DNA of 64,000 nt, from NCBI GenBank assembly GCA_017533825.1, contig JAFWIE010000044.1, positions 1-64,000 of the forward strand, given 5' to 3'. The position numbers and the translations under genes are program-made. The stretch comes from Atopobiaceae bacterium (lineage in GTDB: Bacteria; Actinomycetota; Coriobacteriia; Coriobacteriales; Atopobiaceae). The notes beneath the pieces are model-generated. The model was not told the DNA's origin and did no database searches. It saw only the letters and a list, made by a program, of their open reading frames with translations. The first letter of the stretch is position 1; the number at the start of each line of letters is the position of its first letter. Of this stretch, positions 8,418 to 16,749 are shown one piece after another.

Positions 8418-8762
8418 ATTGTGCCAACCAAATGTCCACCGTGATACCCACCAAAACTGCTAAGGGGTGCTTTCGGTGCTGCTTGCCCACCAGCCCAATC
8501 ACGCGTGCCCACCATCCCTCCAAATATGGCGACAAATCCGTTTGCGCCCTTTGATTCCTGTCGTAATGCGCAGCCGAACGTGGTTTGGCGATGCGTGTTG
8601 GTACTAACTAGTATCCGTCAACTGACCGATACCACGGCGCAGCTATTCCTGTCCATCCTATAGTTACAATGATTGACTACGCAGCACCTGACCAAATACG
8701 GGAATGACAATGCAGGCGACACTTAGCCAAGCCAACTGGCCAGCAGAGTGGATGGTGAACCC
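8418..8762. other. Intergenic stretch, no gene recognised
   Basis: About 345 bases between the att terminator and the AlbA/HTH gene. I see no convincing reading frame, RNA gene or promoter with both boxes in good register. The last part must contain the leader of the gene at 8763, which has only a poor ribosome site. Confidence 0.5.
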
Positions 8763-10157
8763 ATGACGCACGAAACCCACAATACCGAGTTCAAGCAGAG
8801 CTGGCACGACGAATACCTCAAATGGATCTGCGGTTTCGCCAACGCTGACGGAGGGACAATCCTCATAGGAAAGGACGATGATGGCCGAACGGTGGGGGTG
8901 AGCAATGCCAAGCAGCTGATGGAGGACATCCCCAACAAGATTCAGATGAGGCTTGGCATCGTCTGCGACGTGCGGAGCCATGTAGATGGGACTGATGAGT
9001 ATATTGAGATCGCTGTGGACCCGAGCCCATATCCCGTGAACTATCATGGTGAGTTCCACTACCGTTCTGGTGCGACCAAGCAAGTGCTTAAGGGAAACGC
9101 GCTCACGCGCTTCATATTCGATCGGACGGGCTTGTCGTGGGAGTCCGTGCCGGTAGGCGATGTGAATCCCGATGACCTTTGGCGCGAGTCGTTCTCAATC
9201 TTCCGCTCCAAAGCCCTGGAGAGCGGCCGCATGACGGAGGCGGAACTGTCGCGTCCGGACTGGGACCTTCTGGACAAGCTGGGCCTCATGTCGAAAGACC
9301 AGCTCAACCGTGCCGGTGTACTGCTCTTCAGCCACTTTCCCGAGAAGTGGGTGGCGCGGTGCTATACGCGCATCGGCTACTTCCCCGACGAGGCAAACGT
9401 GGCGTTCCAGGACGAGGTGCACGGGTCGCTGCTGGAGCAGGCGGAGCGCGTGATGGAGCTCCTCTATTCAAAGTACCTTGTCGCGCCTATCTCGTACCGG
9501 GGTATCACGCGCGTGGAGCGTTACGCGTTTCCCCGCGAGGCGGTACGCGAACTGCTCTGTAACGCCCTGATTCACTCCAACTGGGCGCGAGGCATTCCCA
9601 TACAGATTAAGGTGCTGCCCGATCGGCTCTACGTGTCTAACGTGGCAGTGCTGCCGCGCGACCTTACGGTAGAGAAGCTTCTGGGCCCGCATCGATCCGA
9701 GCCGTACAACCCGCTCATTGCCGACACGTTCTACCGTGCGGGCTACATCGAGTCGTGGGGGCGCGGAATAGAGAAGATACGCCAGGCGTGCGAGGCCAAT
9801 GGAAACCCGATGGTGGAGTTCGAACTAGACGACTCCGGCGTCATGGCATGTCTTGGCGTGCCGGACTGGTGGAATGATAGAGTCCATGCGGTACGTGACG
9901 TTGAGAATGAGCATGGTGAACAGGTAAATGAACAGGTAAATGAACAGGTAAATGAACAGGTGGAGACCCCAGATCGTTTGTTGCGTTTGCTGCGGGAGGA
10001 TGATCGCATTACGTACCAAGTGGCTGCGACTCGTCTTGCCGTATCGATCAGCACGGTTCGCCGCGCCATGAAAGCTTTAGTGGATTCGGGCAAGGTGCAG
10101 CGCTTCGGTTCAGACAAGAATGGACGTTGGGTCGTTTTACCTGAGAAGGAGTCATAG
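8763..10157 (+). CDS. AlbA_2-domain ATP-binding transcriptional regulator (COG2865-like)
   Basis: The N-terminal AlbA_2 (Schlafen-type) domain starts NTEFKQSWHDEYLKWICGFAN and continues GGTILIGKDDDGRTVGV. The middle carries the HATPase-like part usual in this family (PREAVRELLCNALIHSNW, then ESWGRGIEKIRQACEANGNP). The C-terminus is a winged helix (YQVAATRLAVSISTVRRAMK). Between them is a short NEQV tandem repeat. Family members are putative regulators, often in mobile DNA. I start at the ATG 8763 (MTHETHNTEFK) rather than the GTG 8748, because homologous proteins begin close to the TEFK motif. Four bases separate it from the Nif11-like gene, suggesting co-transcription. Confidence 0.85.
   Translation: MTHETHNTEFKQSWHDEYLKWICGFANADGGTILIGKDDDGRTVGVSNAKQLMEDIPNKIQMRLGIVCDVRSHVDGTDEYIEIAVDPSPYPVNYHGEFHYRSGATKQVLKGNALTRFIFDRTGLSWESVPVGDVNPDDLWRESFSIFRSKALESGRMTEAELSRPDWDLLDKLGLMSKDQLNRAGVLLFSHFPEKWVARCYTRIGYFPDEANVAFQDEVHGSLLEQAERVMELLYSKYLVAPISYRGITRVERYAFPREAVRELLCNALIHSNWARGIPIQIKVLPDRLYVSNVAVLPRDLTVEKLLGPHRSEPYNPLIADTFYRAGYIESWGRGIEKIRQACEANGNPMVEFELDDSGVMACLGVPDWWNDRVHAVRDVENEHGEQVNEQVNEQVNEQVETPDRLLRLLREDDRITYQVAATRLAVSISTVRRAMKALVDSGKVQRFGSDKNGRWVVLPEKES
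9918..9961 (+). repeat. 12-bp tandem repeat encoding NEQV
   Basis: The unit gaacaggtaaat is repeated three times (9918-9953) plus a partial fourth copy, inside the AlbA/HTH gene. It encodes repeated E-Q-V-N in the linker before the winged helix. Units of 12 bases keep the frame, so copy number could vary without breaking the gene. Confidence 0.85.
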
Positions 10158-10161
10158 GAAC

Positions 10162-10461
10162 ATGAAGATGCGCTACTTGTGGCGTTTCATGCAACCGTTT
10201 AGGTGCCGACCAAATCGACCGGAGGCGAATATCAAACGCATCGTCGATGCCGGGGAAGCGGCATGCGGCGAGGAGGCCGTGGCGAAGGCCGCCGCCTCCC
10301 TTGGCTATAAGATCACTCCGGAAGAACTCAAACGCGCGGCTGCCGACTTTGAGGAACTGAGCGAGAGCGATTTGGAACAGGTAAGCGGCGGAAACTTCTT
10401 CGCCGATTTGGAAGAAGTTCTGAGGAGGATTATCGCAGACGACCAAAAGCCACGCAGCTGA
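10162..10461 (+). CDS. Nif11-like double-glycine leader peptide precursor, 99 aa
   Basis: A Nif11-type precursor. The leader contains GEEAVAKAAASLGYKITPEE and then FEELSESDLEQVSGG, the classic acidic helix and Gly-Gly site cut by C39-type transporter peptidases. The predicted core is NFFADLEEVLRRIIADDQKP plus RS, which lacks Cys and is amphipathic. The N-terminus (MKMRYLWRFMQPFRCRP) is longer and more basic than usual. GAAGGAG at 10145-10151 supports ATG 10162. No modifying enzyme or C39 transporter is recognised next to it; the radical-SAM-like gene at 14365 is 4 kb away and may be unrelated. Confidence 0.75.
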   Translation: MKMRYLWRFMQPFRCRPNRPEANIKRIVDAGEAACGEEAVAKAAASLGYKITPEELKRAAADFEELSESDLEQVSGGNFFADLEEVLRRIIADDQKPRS

Positions 10462-10609
10462 ACAGTCTGACCTCGCTGGAACCCGTGACTGCCCGTGGCA
10501 AATGCTGATTTCCGAGTCAGTGATGGACCGCGACATCCGCCTCGTCTCCGAGCGCGGGTTCTTGGCATTCTATGACGAGATCGTGCGTGCCCAGCTGTCC
10601 GAAACGTTC

Positions 10610-10656
10610 TGGGGGCCAAGGGGTCGCCTTCGAATCCAGTCCACCCGACCAGAATT
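10610..10656 (+). repeat. Attachment-site remnant: tRNA 3' end (copy 2)
   Basis: This matches copy 1 at 8331 through tggggg-caaggggtcgc, ttcgaatccagtccacccga and ccagaatt. It has c for t at one place and is two bases short in the T-stem (gccttcg for gctggttcg). It cannot form a working tRNA. The two copies lie 2.28 kb apart in direct orientation and bracket the AlbA/HTH and Nif11-like genes. Confidence 0.75.
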
Positions 10657-10661
10657 CTCAG

Positions 10662-10695
10662 AGGTCAGAGACTATGTTCTCTGACCTTTTGTTTT
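10662..10695 (+). terminator. Terminator after att copy 2
   Basis: Perfect 9-bp stem aggtcagag (10662-10670) and ctctgacct (10679-10687), loop actatgtt, followed by tttgtttt. It corresponds to the terminator after copy 1. Confidence 0.8.
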
Positions 10696-10757
10696 GGGTC
10701 TGATGAACTAGTGGCAGAGAAGTGGCAGCGCATCATATTCGAGAACAAGGACGCTTA

Positions 10758-10931
10758 CTATCGAGTCCAGCCGCATTTCTGGCATATAAACTGGCCGTTA
10801 TGATGCTCTTGGAGAATCCCGTTGCACTTGGGGCAACGGGATTCCCAGTCGAAGATGCCGCCAGATACCTGCTTCAGCTGCTCGTCGGAGAGCTCGTAGC
10901 CCTCCGTATGTTTGACACCCCTTTGGTAAGA
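10758..10931 (-). pseudogene. Remnant of a double-glycine peptide with zinc-ribbon core
   Basis: Read on the minus strand, a 57-residue frame ends with a leader-like GYELSDEQLKQVSGG and then a core IFDWESRCPKCNGIL ... FICQKCGWTR before TAG at 10758-10760. The GG site matches the Nif11-like gene at 10162. The core holds two C-x2-C pairs like a zinc ribbon. No ATG, GTG or TTG occurs in the frame before the leader. An in-frame TAA at 10932-10934 separates it from an upstream ATG at 10973, so I call it broken. It is too short to be found by length and overlaps a spurious plus-strand frame. Confidence 0.6.
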
Positions 10932-11000
10932 TTATCGCCGATGCGCGCCCATGCCCCTCGTTTGATCCGTCATGGGCACAACTGGAAATGGAGTAAGAGC

Positions 11001-11558
11001 ATGCTGTTTAAAGAACTCGACAAGGTGCGTCGTCACATCATCATGATGACGATTCTGTTCATGTTCGCCGGGATTCTTCTGCTTGAGCTTCCCGAAAAAT
11101 ACCTTGCATTCTTAGGTACCTTCTGCGGGTTCTTGCTCATGGTGTGGGCGATGGTAACGGCTCTCGAGTTTGTGGAGGGACCCAAAGTCCTCATCTCTTA
11201 TATCTTGCTATTCCTTGCGCTTGGAGCCGGACTGGTGGGTCTGGCGATGATTTCATTCGATGGGTTCTTCCTCTGGATGCTGAGAAACCTTGTGGGGGCG
11301 GTGCCCATAGTGGTGGGGTTGTTTGGCTGCTACTACGCGCTGGTGTTCGCCCGCAGATCAGGAAGGCGCGGGTGGAGAGTTCCTCTGGTGCTCTTTGGGC
11401 TGCTCATCATATTCGGCATTCTAGTTGTATGGGATCCATTTCCCTTCGACCTCGGCACCGAGCAGTTCGTCATTGGCAGCGTGCTCTCGTACTCGTCAAT
11501 CGTGTACGCAATCCTGCTTGCCTGGATCTGGCCAACACGCGCACAGGGGAGGGAGTAG
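11001..11558 (+). CDS. Membrane protein, 185 aa
   Basis: A short basic N-terminus (MLFKELDKVRRH) is followed by about six hydrophobic segments, beginning IIMMTILFMFAGILLLELP, with short polar turns and a basic internal loop (RRSGRRGWR near residues 118-126). I do not recognise a family. The ATG at 11001 has GGAG (10990-10993) upstream; the frame is open further 5', but that part overlaps the minus-strand peptide remnant and lacks a ribosome site. It ends 4 bases before the AarF-like kinase gene, so the two are probably one operon, and it may assist that protein at the membrane. Confidence 0.7.
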   Translation: MLFKELDKVRRHIIMMTILFMFAGILLLELPEKYLAFLGTFCGFLLMVWAMVTALEFVEGPKVLISYILLFLALGAGLVGLAMISFDGFFLWMLRNLVGAVPIVVGLFGCYYALVFARRSGRRGWRVPLVLFGLLIIFGILVVWDPFPFDLGTEQFVIGSVLSYSSIVYAILLAWIWPTRAQGRE

Positions 11559-11562
11559 ATCC

Positions 11563-13173
11563 ATGAGCGAAGACAAGGCCACCACGTCGCGCGAGCGCAA
11601 GCGATCGGCGGAGATCCTTGCGGTACTCGCCGCGCACAACTTCTATGCCACGGGATTCACCCCCGAGGAGATGCGCACGACCCTTGAGGACCTCGGACCC
11701 ACCTACGTCAAGATCGGGCAGATTCTCTCGAGTCGCACCGATATCCTGCCCGAGGAATACTGTGTTGAGCTTTCCAAACTACGCACCGAGGTGGTGCCGC
11801 TGCCAGCAGAGACCGCGCGCGAGGTCATAGAGGCCGAGACGGGGCGCCCGATAGATGACATCTATCAGGAGTTCCGTGACGAACCTTTGGGTTCTGCGTC
11901 CATCGGGCAGGCGCACTACGGCATCCTCAAGGACGGCACGCGTGTGGTCACGAAGGTTCAGCGACCGCTCATCGCAGACATGATGCGCAAAGATTTTGTC
12001 GTGCTGCGCAAGCTCGTGGACGCCGTCAGCGTGGTGAGTGGCAGTGAGGACGGCAGTGAGGGAGCGGTTGATTTTGGCGAGGTTCTCAATGAGCTGGAGC
12101 GTGTGACGGCCGAAGAGCTCGACTTTCGCGTCGAGGCCGCTCATACACGCGAGTTCCGCGAACTCTGCATCGAGGATCCCAGCGTCATATCGTGTCCCGA
12201 AATCATAGACGACCTCACCACCGAGCGCATCCTTACCATGACGTACGTGGATGGGTACTCGCTCTCTCATTTGGACAAAATCGACGCCGACGGCTACGAT
12301 CGCGACGCTATTGGAGAGGCGATCATTACCAACTACCTTCACCAGGTACTCGATGTGGGTATCTTCCACGGCGACCCACATCAAGGCAATATCATGGTGT
12401 CGTCAGGCGTGCCCTACTGGATCGACTTTGGCATGGTGGGCCATGTGGACGAACGTACCGTCAACGTCCTACAAACAATGATCTTATCGCTCGTGGGTCA
12501 CGATGCCGAGGCCCTTGCGGATGCGACGCTTGTCTTGGGACAGACTCATGGCAAGGTGGACAAGTTTCGTCTTGTCGAGGACGTCGACGGGCTCATAGAT
12601 CGATATGCCACTGCGGGCAGTCTTGCCGAACTTGACGTAGGTGCGCTCATGGGTGAGCTTACAGAACTCATGGACGACCACAAGATTTCTATGCCAGCAG
12701 ACTACACCATGCTCGTGCGAGGCCTGGTAACGATTGAAGGCGTGATAGAGGAACTGTGTCCCAACCTAGACGTCTTTGGCTTCTTGACCAAGCGGATGAT
12801 GGAGCGCGCCCAAGCGGACTTCGACCTTAAGGCAGAGCTCATAAACGAGGCGCAGGAGCTTGCCAGTACGGGCATACGCGTGGCAAAGATCCCCTCGCTA
12901 ACCTACGACGTCCTTCGCAATCTTGCTAAGGGCCGTATGAAGGTGAACCTCGAGCTCACCGGCTACGATAGAATCACAGAGCGCATCGCGTATACGGTAC
13001 AGAGCATGCTGATTGCTGCATTCGCCTGTGTGATGTTCTTGGGCGGCTGTTTGCTGTGCGGTACAGACATGGCTCCTCGCATCCACGGGATGCCTGCCGC
13101 GGCGCTCCTGTGCTTCGTGGTAGCAGTGTCGCTTGGCATATTCTCTGTACGACGCATGCGCAGGATGCCCTAG
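11563..13173 (+). CDS. AarF/UbiB/ABC1-family atypical kinase
   Basis: A 536-aa ABC1/UbiB-type protein kinase-like protein. Visible motifs in order: LGPTYVKIGQILSSR (KxGQ), LGSASIGQAHYG (the Ala/Gly-rich loop), KVQRP, HGDPHQGNIM (catalytic loop) and WIDFGMVG (DFG). Two hydrophobic segments close the protein (MLIAAFACVMFLGGCLL and LLCFVVAVSLGIFSV), as in membrane-bound UbiB proteins. In other bacteria UbiB supports quinone synthesis; in actinobacteria the role is open. GGGGAGGGAG upstream supports ATG 11563, and it follows the membrane-protein gene by 4 bases. Confidence 0.9.
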   Translation: MSEDKATTSRERKRSAEILAVLAAHNFYATGFTPEEMRTTLEDLGPTYVKIGQILSSRTDILPEEYCVELSKLRTEVVPLPAETAREVIEAETGRPIDDIYQEFRDEPLGSASIGQAHYGILKDGTRVVTKVQRPLIADMMRKDFVVLRKLVDAVSVVSGSEDGSEGAVDFGEVLNELERVTAEELDFRVEAAHTREFRELCIEDPSVISCPEIIDDLTTERILTMTYVDGYSLSHLDKIDADGYDRDAIGEAIITNYLHQVLDVGIFHGDPHQGNIMVSSGVPYWIDFGMVGHVDERTVNVLQTMILSLVGHDAEALADATLVLGQTHGKVDKFRLVEDVDGLIDRYATAGSLAELDVGALMGELTELMDDHKISMPADYTMLVRGLVTIEGVIEELCPNLDVFGFLTKRMMERAQADFDLKAELINEAQELASTGIRVAKIPSLTYDVLRNLAKGRMKVNLELTGYDRITERIAYTVQSMLIAAFACVMFLGGCLLCGTDMAPRIHGMPAAALLCFVVAVSLGIFSVRRMRRMP

Positions 13174-13215
13174 TACGGTCCAGGACTTGTCCGTGATGTG
13201 AGCGCCTTTGACGCC

Positions 13216-14196
13216 TCAGGCTTTGCCCTCGAGGGGCCACCAGGCGGTGTCCTGCCAAGCCCACTCGCCTGAGCTCCTCGTCTGCTGGCTCTGCAGGTTC
13301 ATGCACCACTGGTATTCTCGCGGCTCGACCTCCCGCCAGCTGTCACCAAACGGGTGCACGGAGAACCTGCCGCCGATGATGCGGAGGTTCTCCCTCGTGA
13401 TGCCTGCCTCCGCACACTTCTTCGCGAAGGCCTCGACCGCGCCGGGCATTGCGGTGAGGCCGCCGTGGCCAGCCGGCCCGTTTGGGTCGAAGAACGCGAA
13501 CTCCTCCTCCGACAGGGCGGGGAGGGGCTCGCCAAGCCAGTCGTTGATGGTCCATCCCCGCCAGCCATCCCTCGCCGAGTCATCGCGCTCTTCTTGTGAG
13601 CCCGTGTAGAGGCAGAAGACAATGGAGAAATCGCTGCCTTCCGTTGCGCGACCCGCCTTGCAGATTTCGCTCTCTATGACATCTTCGGCTGCGTAGAGCT
13701 CATCCTGCTCGGCATCGTCCAGTGCGTCAAAGGAGTAGCCCCATGGCCAGCGCTTGCAGAAGCGCTCCTTGGCGTCTCCGCACAGGATGACAAAGTCCGC
13801 ATTCCATAAGCCGGTGACCTTGCCACCATTCCTCTCAATCACGTTTGCTAAATCCTCGCGACTTGCGTACTTCGTGGGCTCTCCGACGATGAAGAAGCTC
13901 ATCTGGTCGAGGATGAAGCCCTCCGGGTAAGGAGTCACCTCCACGCATCGTATCAGGGCGGAGATGATGTCTTCCAAGCGCCCGTCCTCGGGAAGGAACG
14001 GATGCCAGAGGTCAAGGCCCTCGATGGGCCATCCCCACTTGAAGAGCACCTGGTAAGGCTCCTGACCTTCGTATTCCGGTGAGCCTTGGGTCGAGATGTA
14101 GTAGGAGGCCACTTGGTCACTGGTGCTTTTGAGCTGGAACTCGACCACGTAGTTGGCGCTACTGGAGTTGGTAACGAAGTCGGTGCGGATCTTCAT
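13216..14196 (-). CDS. TNSSS-motif protein with BRCT-like segment, 326 aa
   Basis: The N-terminus is MKIRTDFVTNSSSANYV, matching a recurrent K-I-R-x-x-F-V-(S/T)-N-S-S-S start motif that I know from many uncharacterised bacterial and phage proteins. Residues about 100-145 (MSFFIVGEPTKYASRED, then VIERNGGKVTG) resemble a BRCT domain: a hydrophobic strand, R-x-D-L, then GG-K-V. The C-terminal half is rich in Trp and acidic residues. There is no signal peptide or membrane segment. It is transcribed divergently from the radical-SAM-like gene at 14365. Function unknown; the BRCT call and the link to the neighbour are inference. Confidence 0.65.
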   Translation of the reverse strand: MKIRTDFVTNSSSANYVVEFQLKSTSDQVASYYISTQGSPEYEGQEPYQVLFKWGWPIEGLDLWHPFLPEDGRLEDIISALIRCVEVTPYPEGFILDQMSFFIVGEPTKYASREDLANVIERNGGKVTGLWNADFVILCGDAKERFCKRWPWGYSFDALDDAEQDELYAAEDVIESEICKAGRATEGSDFSIVFCLYTGSQEERDDSARDGWRGWTINDWLGEPLPALSEEEFAFFDPNGPAGHGGLTAMPGAVEAFAKKCAEAGITRENLRIIGGRFSVHPFGDSWREVEPREYQWCMNLQSQQTRSSGEWAWQDTAWWPLEGKA

Positions 14197-14364
14197 GGGT
14201 GACTCCCGTGGCCGTGGCGAACGCTGACTTCACTATAATGCAAAGCCAGCCTATGAATGATGCGGGTAAGTCTTCAGGTGGCTCTTCGTCAGCGTTATCT
14301 CTCAAGACGCACCCCTCGGCTGACGGAAGTGCCGCGAGTTGCAAGAGGCAGGGCGGGGACGAGC

Positions 14365-15444
14365 ATGAGGTACGTGATCGAGGACAGGCGATACTGCTTC
14401 CGTTCCGCATTCGACATGCAGACGGGCGCCTACGTGCGCACGGGCATTCTGGACGAGGAGGGCCACGACACGGGCGTCGACCCGTTCATGGCATCGTTTC
14501 CGCACCTGATTGACGTAGGGGTCATGGGCAGCTGCGTCCATGGCAAGACGGGGCTCTGCGTCAGGGCGGGCATCGGCTGCTACCAGAGCGGCCTCACGGT
14601 GGAGCAGCCCGACATGTCTGTAGAAGACTTCCGCTGGGTCTGCGAGCAGTGCTCCCGCCGCTGCAACCAGCTGGCGCTCGGGGGACGCGGCGACCCTGAC
14701 CAGCATGCGCACTTCGAAGAGCTGCTGCGCATCAGCCGAGACAACCTGCTGGTGCCCAACTTCACTACCTCGGGCTACGGGCTCACACCCGAGCTCGCCG
14801 ATATTTGCAGCCGGTACTGCGGAGCCGTGGCCGTAAGCTGGTACCGGAGCACCTACACGCTCGCCGCCATCCAGATGTTGCTCGACGCGGGCGTACGCAC
14901 CAACATCCACTACGTGCTGGGCAAGAGCTCCATCGACGAGGCGCTGGAGCGCTTGGAGCACGATGACTTCCCCGAGGGGATCAACGCGGTCGTCTTCCTG
15001 CTGCACAAGCCGGCGGGGCAGGGGAGGGCAGGCAACGTCCTGGCCGTTGACGACCCACGCGTTGCGGCGTTTTTCGCGCAGGTCGACCGGCCGCACCGCT
15101 TCAAGGTGGGCATGGACTCCTGCTGCGTGCCCGGTGCCGTCAACCACTGTGTCAACATCACGTCCGAGTCGCTCGACACCTGCGAAGGAGGGCGCTTCAG
15201 CTGCTACATAGGCCCCGACCTCGTGATGGTGCCCTGCTCGTTCGACCAACGCCGCCGCTATGCGGTCCAGCTTGGCGAGGGTATGGACATCGTCGGCGCA
15301 TGGGAGAGCGAGCCCTTCGAGGCATTCCGTTCGCATATGCGCGGTTCGTGCCCCTCATGCAATAAGAGAGAGTTCTGTATGGGTGGGTGCCCCCTCATGT
15401 CCGAGATCGTGCTTTGCGACCGTAGGGAGCGTCTGCAGGGTTAG
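14365..15444 (+). CDS. Radical-SAM/SPASM-like protein
   Basis: A 359-aa protein with the outline of a radical SAM barrel: a Cys cluster near residue 55 (CVHGKTGLCVRAGIGC), LALGGRGDPDQHAHFEELLR in place of the usual GGEP strand, VPNFTTSGYGLT, and VAVSWYRSTYTL followed by AGVRTNIHYVLG. The C-terminus is SPASM-like (CYIGPDLVMVPCSF, then CPSCNKREFCMGGCPL and a last Cys). The Cys spacing is C-x7-C-x6-C, not the canonical C-x3-C-x2-C, so iron-sulphur and SAM binding is uncertain. ATG 14365 is chosen because the conserved-looking MRYVIEDRRY begins there. It may act on the divergent TNSSS protein or another peptide; unproven. Confidence 0.65.
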   Translation: MRYVIEDRRYCFRSAFDMQTGAYVRTGILDEEGHDTGVDPFMASFPHLIDVGVMGSCVHGKTGLCVRAGIGCYQSGLTVEQPDMSVEDFRWVCEQCSRRCNQLALGGRGDPDQHAHFEELLRISRDNLLVPNFTTSGYGLTPELADICSRYCGAVAVSWYRSTYTLAAIQMLLDAGVRTNIHYVLGKSSIDEALERLEHDDFPEGINAVVFLLHKPAGQGRAGNVLAVDDPRVAAFFAQVDRPHRFKVGMDSCCVPGAVNHCVNITSESLDTCEGGRFSCYIGPDLVMVPCSFDQRRRYAVQLGEGMDIVGAWESEPFEAFRSHMRGSCPSCNKREFCMGGCPLMSEIVLCDRRERLQG

Positions 15445-15732
15445 CATATGGGTAGTTCCATCTGCTCGACGCTTCCCACCGCGACGTTCGGCCTCAGCTC
15501 CCACGTCTCCGCCCGGCCTCGCTCCTCGGCCTGTCTCCTGTTGGCACGCCGTCATACCCGCCAGCCAACGGTCACGTTTCTTTCGTAAGGTCAGTGCACA
15601 CGGTTGCTGAACGTCAGCCAATTTCGCCGCTTAGTACACTTCATTCGGTCGTTTCTCATGATGCTCAGGGATATGTCGAATATACTGGGAAAACAATATC
15701 ACATGCCGTTCCCACGGGGTGAGGGGGCAATC

Positions 15733-16674
15733 ATGGCTAACGTTTCGCGCAGGTCGTTTGTGGAGTTGGTTACAGGGACGCTCGTATCGCTGCCAACGCT
15801 TGCCGGCGGTGTGATACTGGCACCGAGGCCGGCCTACGGCGACCCGGACCCCACGGACGACTCGGAGATTGCCGGCCTCGAATCCGAGTATGTCATCATC
15901 GACATAGTGCGGGCATGGGAAACCGGCTTCATGGTGGTGGACATCACCAAGCCCGAAAAGCTGGGGTCACGGTGGAGAAGGATGGCTGGCGCACCTGATG
16001 CGGAGTCTTGGGTCACCTTTAGCTTGGACACCATTCGGGAGTCCACCTACAACTAAAGCGACGGACAGGGCGGCTATACGGACGTGGAGCCTGACTACGC
16101 GTTGGGTCCCGGCAAGACGAGCGTGTACGCCGTGACCGTGACCGTGCCCAGCGACTGGCCGTCCGGAGACAAGAAGGTGCTCTTTGTGGCAAGCGACGGA
16201 CAGATTGCGCCCGAAGACGGCCTCTCTGCCCAAGCGGAGGGCGAACCCGGGCCTATCGAGTTCCATGTGGAGCCGGGAACGTACAAGGTGGTGCAGCAGC
16301 GCACGAGTGCGGATCAGGATACGGACCAACGCCATATGGATACGCTCACCGTGAGTCCGAGTGTCGCTGGTGGCATGTACTTCATGCCCGCATCGACGGG
16401 AGGGGCATCGACTGGCGACGGCGGTGGTTCCGACAACGGTGGCTCCGACAACGGTGGTGGCTCAAGCAACGGAGTCGGTAACAGCGGCAACTCTGGCAGC
16501 GCCGGTAACAGCACCAACGGCAAGAGCAACAATACGTCCACACGCAATGCCACGCCACGAACGGGCGACAGTAACCCATCGGCCGGCCTCGGATTGACCG
16601 GCGCCGCGCTGACTGTCGTAGGCGCCGCCCTCGCTGCGTACGAGCGCCGTCGTGCCGAGAACGAGGGCTTATGA
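15733..16674 (+). pseudogene. Secreted cell-wall surface protein, in-frame stop
   Basis: The first part starts with a Tat-like signal (MANVSRRSFVELVTG, then a hydrophobic run to PAYG). TAA at 16054-16056 interrupts it. The same frame continues from codon 16057 to a Ser/Asn/Gly-rich stalk, a TPRTGD sortase-like signal (LPxTG variant), a hydrophobic segment and ERRRAENEGL. The layout is one cell-wall-anchored protein broken by a nonsense codon. A stretch around 15960-16010 also reads better in a shifted frame (VTVEKDGWRT), so more than one lesion may exist. As written, a short secreted fragment would be made. Confidence 0.7.
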
Positions 16675-16691
16675 ACAGTTATGATAACTTG

Positions 16692-16697
16692 TATAAT
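16692..16697 (+). promoter_or_regulatory. Possible -10 box for the GGDEF/REC gene
   Basis: TATAAT at 16692-16697, preceded at 17 bases by TTATGA, a poor -35. Transcription from it would begin near 16704. That excludes the ATG at 16681 as a start and favours the ATG at 16750. Confidence 0.35.
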
Positions 16698-16749
16698 TGA
16701 GATCAGGACCGATGTGCGAGCGACTCGTGCTCAAAAACAAAGGATGAAG

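Noticed and set aside
9918..9961. CRISPR-like array
   Set aside because: The units are 12 bases, contiguous and in a coding frame, with no spacers.
10502..10684. Small plus-strand frame starting near the second att copy
   Set aside because: It runs straight through the tRNA-like repeat and terminator, has no ribosome site, and I recognise no family. It may hold a gene fragment at its start but cannot be supported.
10912..10917. TTGACA as a -35 box for the membrane-protein gene
   Set aside because: No -10 lies at 16-18 bases, and the hexamer falls inside the minus-strand peptide remnant.
10722..11000. N-terminal extension of the membrane protein at 11001
   Set aside because: No ribosome site at the far start. 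The stretch codes on the other strand for the zinc-ribbon leader peptide remnant, and the protein is hydrophobic only from MLFKELDK on.
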